Assembly: GCA_030562195.1 (NCBI GenBank)
Contig: JAUJPP010000006.1
Coordinates: forward strand, 2,542,001-2,606,000
Reading direction: 5' to 3'
From: Nipponacmea schrenckii
Taxonomy: Eukaryota; Mollusca; Gastropoda; Lottiidae
DNA length: 64,000 bases
Shown: positions 61,810 to 64,000 of the stretch, one piece after another
How the letters are laid out: every line of letters begins with the position of its first letter
Numbering within the stretch: the first letter of the stretch is position 1
Program-made: the position numbers and the translations under genes
Notes under the pieces: model-generated
Seen by the model: only the letters and a program-made list of their open reading frames with translations
Database searches by the model: none
What the model was told of the DNA's origin: nothing

Positions 61810-62200
61810 TATATAGAAATAACGTAACGTTCACTTAATATATAGAACCGGCGTAACGTTCTCTTATATAGAAACGGCGTGACGTTCTCTTATATAGAAC
61901 TAGCGTAACGTTCTCTAATGTTGAAACAACGCAACGTTCTCTTATATAGAACCGGCGTAACGTTCTCTTATATAGAACCGGCGTAACGTTCTCTTATATA
62001 GAACCGGCGTAACGTTCTCTTATATAGAACCGGCGTAACGTTCTCTTATATAGAAACGGCGTAACGTTCTCTAATATTGAAATAACGCAACGTTCTCTTA
62101 TATAGAAACGGCGTAACGTTCTCTAATATTGAAATAACGCAACGTTATTTTATATAGAAATAACGTAGAATTTTATTAAGAAACAACGTAGAATTTCCCT
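61810..62200. repeat. CGTTCTCTTATATAGA satellite, right half
   Basis: About 14 units of 26-27 bp (AACGTTCTCTTATATAGAAC + CGGCGT, with CTAATATTGAAATAACGC variants). The predominant variants differ from the left half, which has GAGATATCG and CACAACCTAG forms, so the array was already heterogeneous or diverged after being split. Confidence 0.9.
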
Positions 62201-62404
62201 ATATAGAAAATTGTGCTCAATTGATCTTACACAGTTGCACTTTATATCATTGAATATTAATATAGTTTTAGTCTATATAGGTAATGATAGTTAATATTCG
62301 CAATATAATCTTTTTTATCTAATATTGTTTTATCTAACATCTCTTTAGTGCAATAAAAATGGAATAGTAAAGGTAATTGAAATGAAATGTAATAAAGTAA
62401 ATCA

Positions 62405-62770
62405 GCACCAAAGAGGGCTATATAGCACCCGAATACAGTTTAAAAAAAGGTATTATAATCGCAAAGGCATTAACACAATAAATTTAAAAATGTCATAGAA
62501 ACCCTAAAATGGGTGGCAAAAACCATGTTAAAAACAATATCACAGAAATGACCCAAAAAGGGCATTAAAAACAAAGTAGCAAACACAAAATTATAACAAA
62601 AAATATATTTTAAAATCCAAAATACAGATTAGTCTGTTAGAAAAACGAAAAACTTCTCATAAAGAGAAGGTTGCGCAAACAGCTGAAACTAAGATCAAGC
62701 ACGGTAGTTCTGAGATTATATAGGTTTGATATGCTAACACTGAATCAAAATGAGTTTCACTGCATAGTAG
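62405..62770 (-). mobile_element. LINE family A 3' end, minus strand, in the GST intron
   Basis: 62655-62770 matches the family A C-terminal fragment (GAGAAGGTTGCGCAAACAGC, GATCAAGCACGGTAGTTCTG). 62405-62645 matches the tail-like block at 37440-37695 in opposite orientation (AACCCTAAAATGGGTGGCA, CCCAAAAAGGGCATTAAAAA). The two parts are contiguous, which supports reading them as one truncated insertion. Coding frames are broken. Confidence 0.65.
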
Positions 62771-63860
62771 AGGTAAATATTTTATTGAAAAAAATATTGC
62801 GATAGCAATCTTGTAGATAGTTTGTAAAAGTAACAAGTTTGTTTTGAAGTGATTAATTCAGCCTTGATATTGATTATTGTTGTAGTTTATAATGTCCTCC
62901 ACATAAACCAGAAGTTACCAATGTTCTCTAGAAACGAGGTCCGTAATGAGGAGCCTTTTATTTATCTGAAAATCATTTTAAAGAGAAACCCTTGACAACT
63001 TCCTTCATTTTTACAGTTTTATTGATTATTGGGACAAAACGGACCAGAGATATCCATTAACTTGATCATTTACCAATCAATCCCTCATCGATTAGTCATC
63101 GATTAGCTGGCCGAGTTTGTAAGAAACATCATGTAGAATAGTTATTGATATTTTAACAAGTTGGTAGATAATAATAGCTGGTGATTGTTAACATGAAAAT
63201 CGTGTATTAAACATCGTGTATAAAAACTCGTAACATACCATTCTTTTTATTATAACGTCATTGATAAATTTCATGACTTTTCTAAGGTTTGTGATATGAT
63301 TTGACATGATGATCTGGCGAGGTTTTTGTTTATCATGTCATGTACTTTTTACTTTATTGAATCTTTTTATTGTAATCACGAGACTACAGTTTATTTCAAG
63401 CCACCTGAGTACATTTTACACTTGATTTTGTAAAATCATATAGTAATGTTTCTAACTTTATTGTTTATTGCCAGGAACATATTTACATATTAAATAACTT
63501 CTTCCACGTTCCAGTGATCGCTAAAAACCGATTCCTATTGTTTCTATCCATCGCCCAGTTTACAGTGTCTTCTTAAATTATAAATGTGAAAGATTAATCG
63601 AGTAAGAGACAGGCTCATTCTCATTTCTCATGACAAAAACATTAAAGGGAAGCGAACACAATATTGTTAATCCTAGGAAAGGATCAACCTAGCATATTCC
63701 CAGCAAAGATAGAAATTCCATAACGTTTTGCATAATTGTAATTGATTTGGCAGCTAAATTATAAATGACTATTTCATGCTATAATAATACAGAAAGTTCT
63801 TTTATGGTTTACAATATTCAGCAATGTTAGTCTAAGGTCTTGATATATTACTTCTTCTAT
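62771..63860. other. GST intronic DNA, nothing recognised
   Basis: AT-rich unique sequence leading up to the exon 2 acceptor. No open frame or repeat of note was seen. Confidence 0.5.
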
Positions 63861-63867
63861 TTTACAG

Positions 63868-64000
63868 AATCGAATACCACATGTATTAAAAGATGTAAAT
63901 TTTGGAATCGACAGTGAAAATCTACCTGACGTGTTTTTACAGCAACCCCACCATGAAGTTCCTTTATTAGTAGACGGTGATGTGGTTATATTTGAAGGGT
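63868..64000 (+). CDS. Theta-like glutathione S-transferase, coding exon 2 (runs off the window)
   Basis: This exon follows a clear acceptor (cttcttctattttacag) and stays open for 44 codons plus one base to the window end. It continues the GST N-terminal domain: NRIPHVLKDVNF, then FLQQPHHEVPLLVDGDVVIF. VP is the conserved cis-proline turn that contacts the glutathione backbone, and DGD with the following strand matches the family. Where most GSTs have Glu-Ser (the gamma-glutamyl contact) this protein reads Glu-Gly. The remaining N-terminal helix and the all-alpha C-terminal domain lie beyond the right edge. Confidence 0.78.

Larger units (their letters stand above)
59533..63867 (+). other. 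GST intron 1 (4.3 kb)
   Basis: A phase-0 intron joining the two GST exons. It contains a satellite interrupted by a decayed Harbinger element (60490-61809) and a minus-strand LINE tail (62405-62770). The stretches 59640-60080 and 62770-63860 are AT-rich with nothing recognisable. Confidence 0.7.

Overview
The window is AT-rich eukaryotic nuclear DNA. It has GT-AG introns, tandem satellites, DNA-transposon relics and LINE tails, and no prokaryotic features. The mix of a metazoan RGK-type GTPase, a theta-like GST, Harbinger/MADF relics and these LINE tails suggests an invertebrate, plausibly a mollusc or other lophotrochozoan. That assignment is inference. Only two host genes can be supported, both partial and arranged head to head about 30 kb apart.

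Region by region. (1) 3089-29248, minus strand: three coding exons of a Ras-like small GTPase of the RGK (Rad/Gem/Rem/Kir) type. The long N-terminal extension and P-loop are in the first coding exon (28630-29248). A 24.4-kb intron, then an 80-bp exon (4145-4224), then a 184-bp exon with the NKxD motif (3089-3272) follow. The C-terminal exon(s) lie beyond the left edge. The giant intron holds about ten tandem arrays and two long foldback elements. (2) 29249-59421: the intergenic stretch. It contains a 1,022-bp terminal-inverted-repeat transposon with a 9-bp target duplication (32015-33036), fragments of two LINE families, a broken DDE transposase, a foldback element, two stretches that look like degraded or mis-called sequence, and large satellites of 42 bp (49.4-51.1 kb) and 46 bp (52.8-56.1 kb, about 70 copies). 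(3) 59422-64000 and beyond, plus strand: the first two coding exons of a theta-like glutathione S-transferase. Its 4.3-kb intron carries a satellite split by a decayed PIF/Harbinger element, plus a LINE tail.

The two host genes show no functional link. No operon-like or clustered system is visible and I see no convincing previously undescribed biological system. The most informative structures concern repeat biology. The 54-bp satellite at 5.6-7.0 kb appears to be an expansion of one arm of a foldback transposon whose intact copy sits at 43.1 kb. A 62-bp satellite occurs at two sites 23 kb apart. A Harbinger relic still shows traces of both of its genes (transposase N-terminus and MADF/Myb-like protein). 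About a quarter of the window is tandem repeat. All coordinates, splice joints and homologies were read by eye without database searches.
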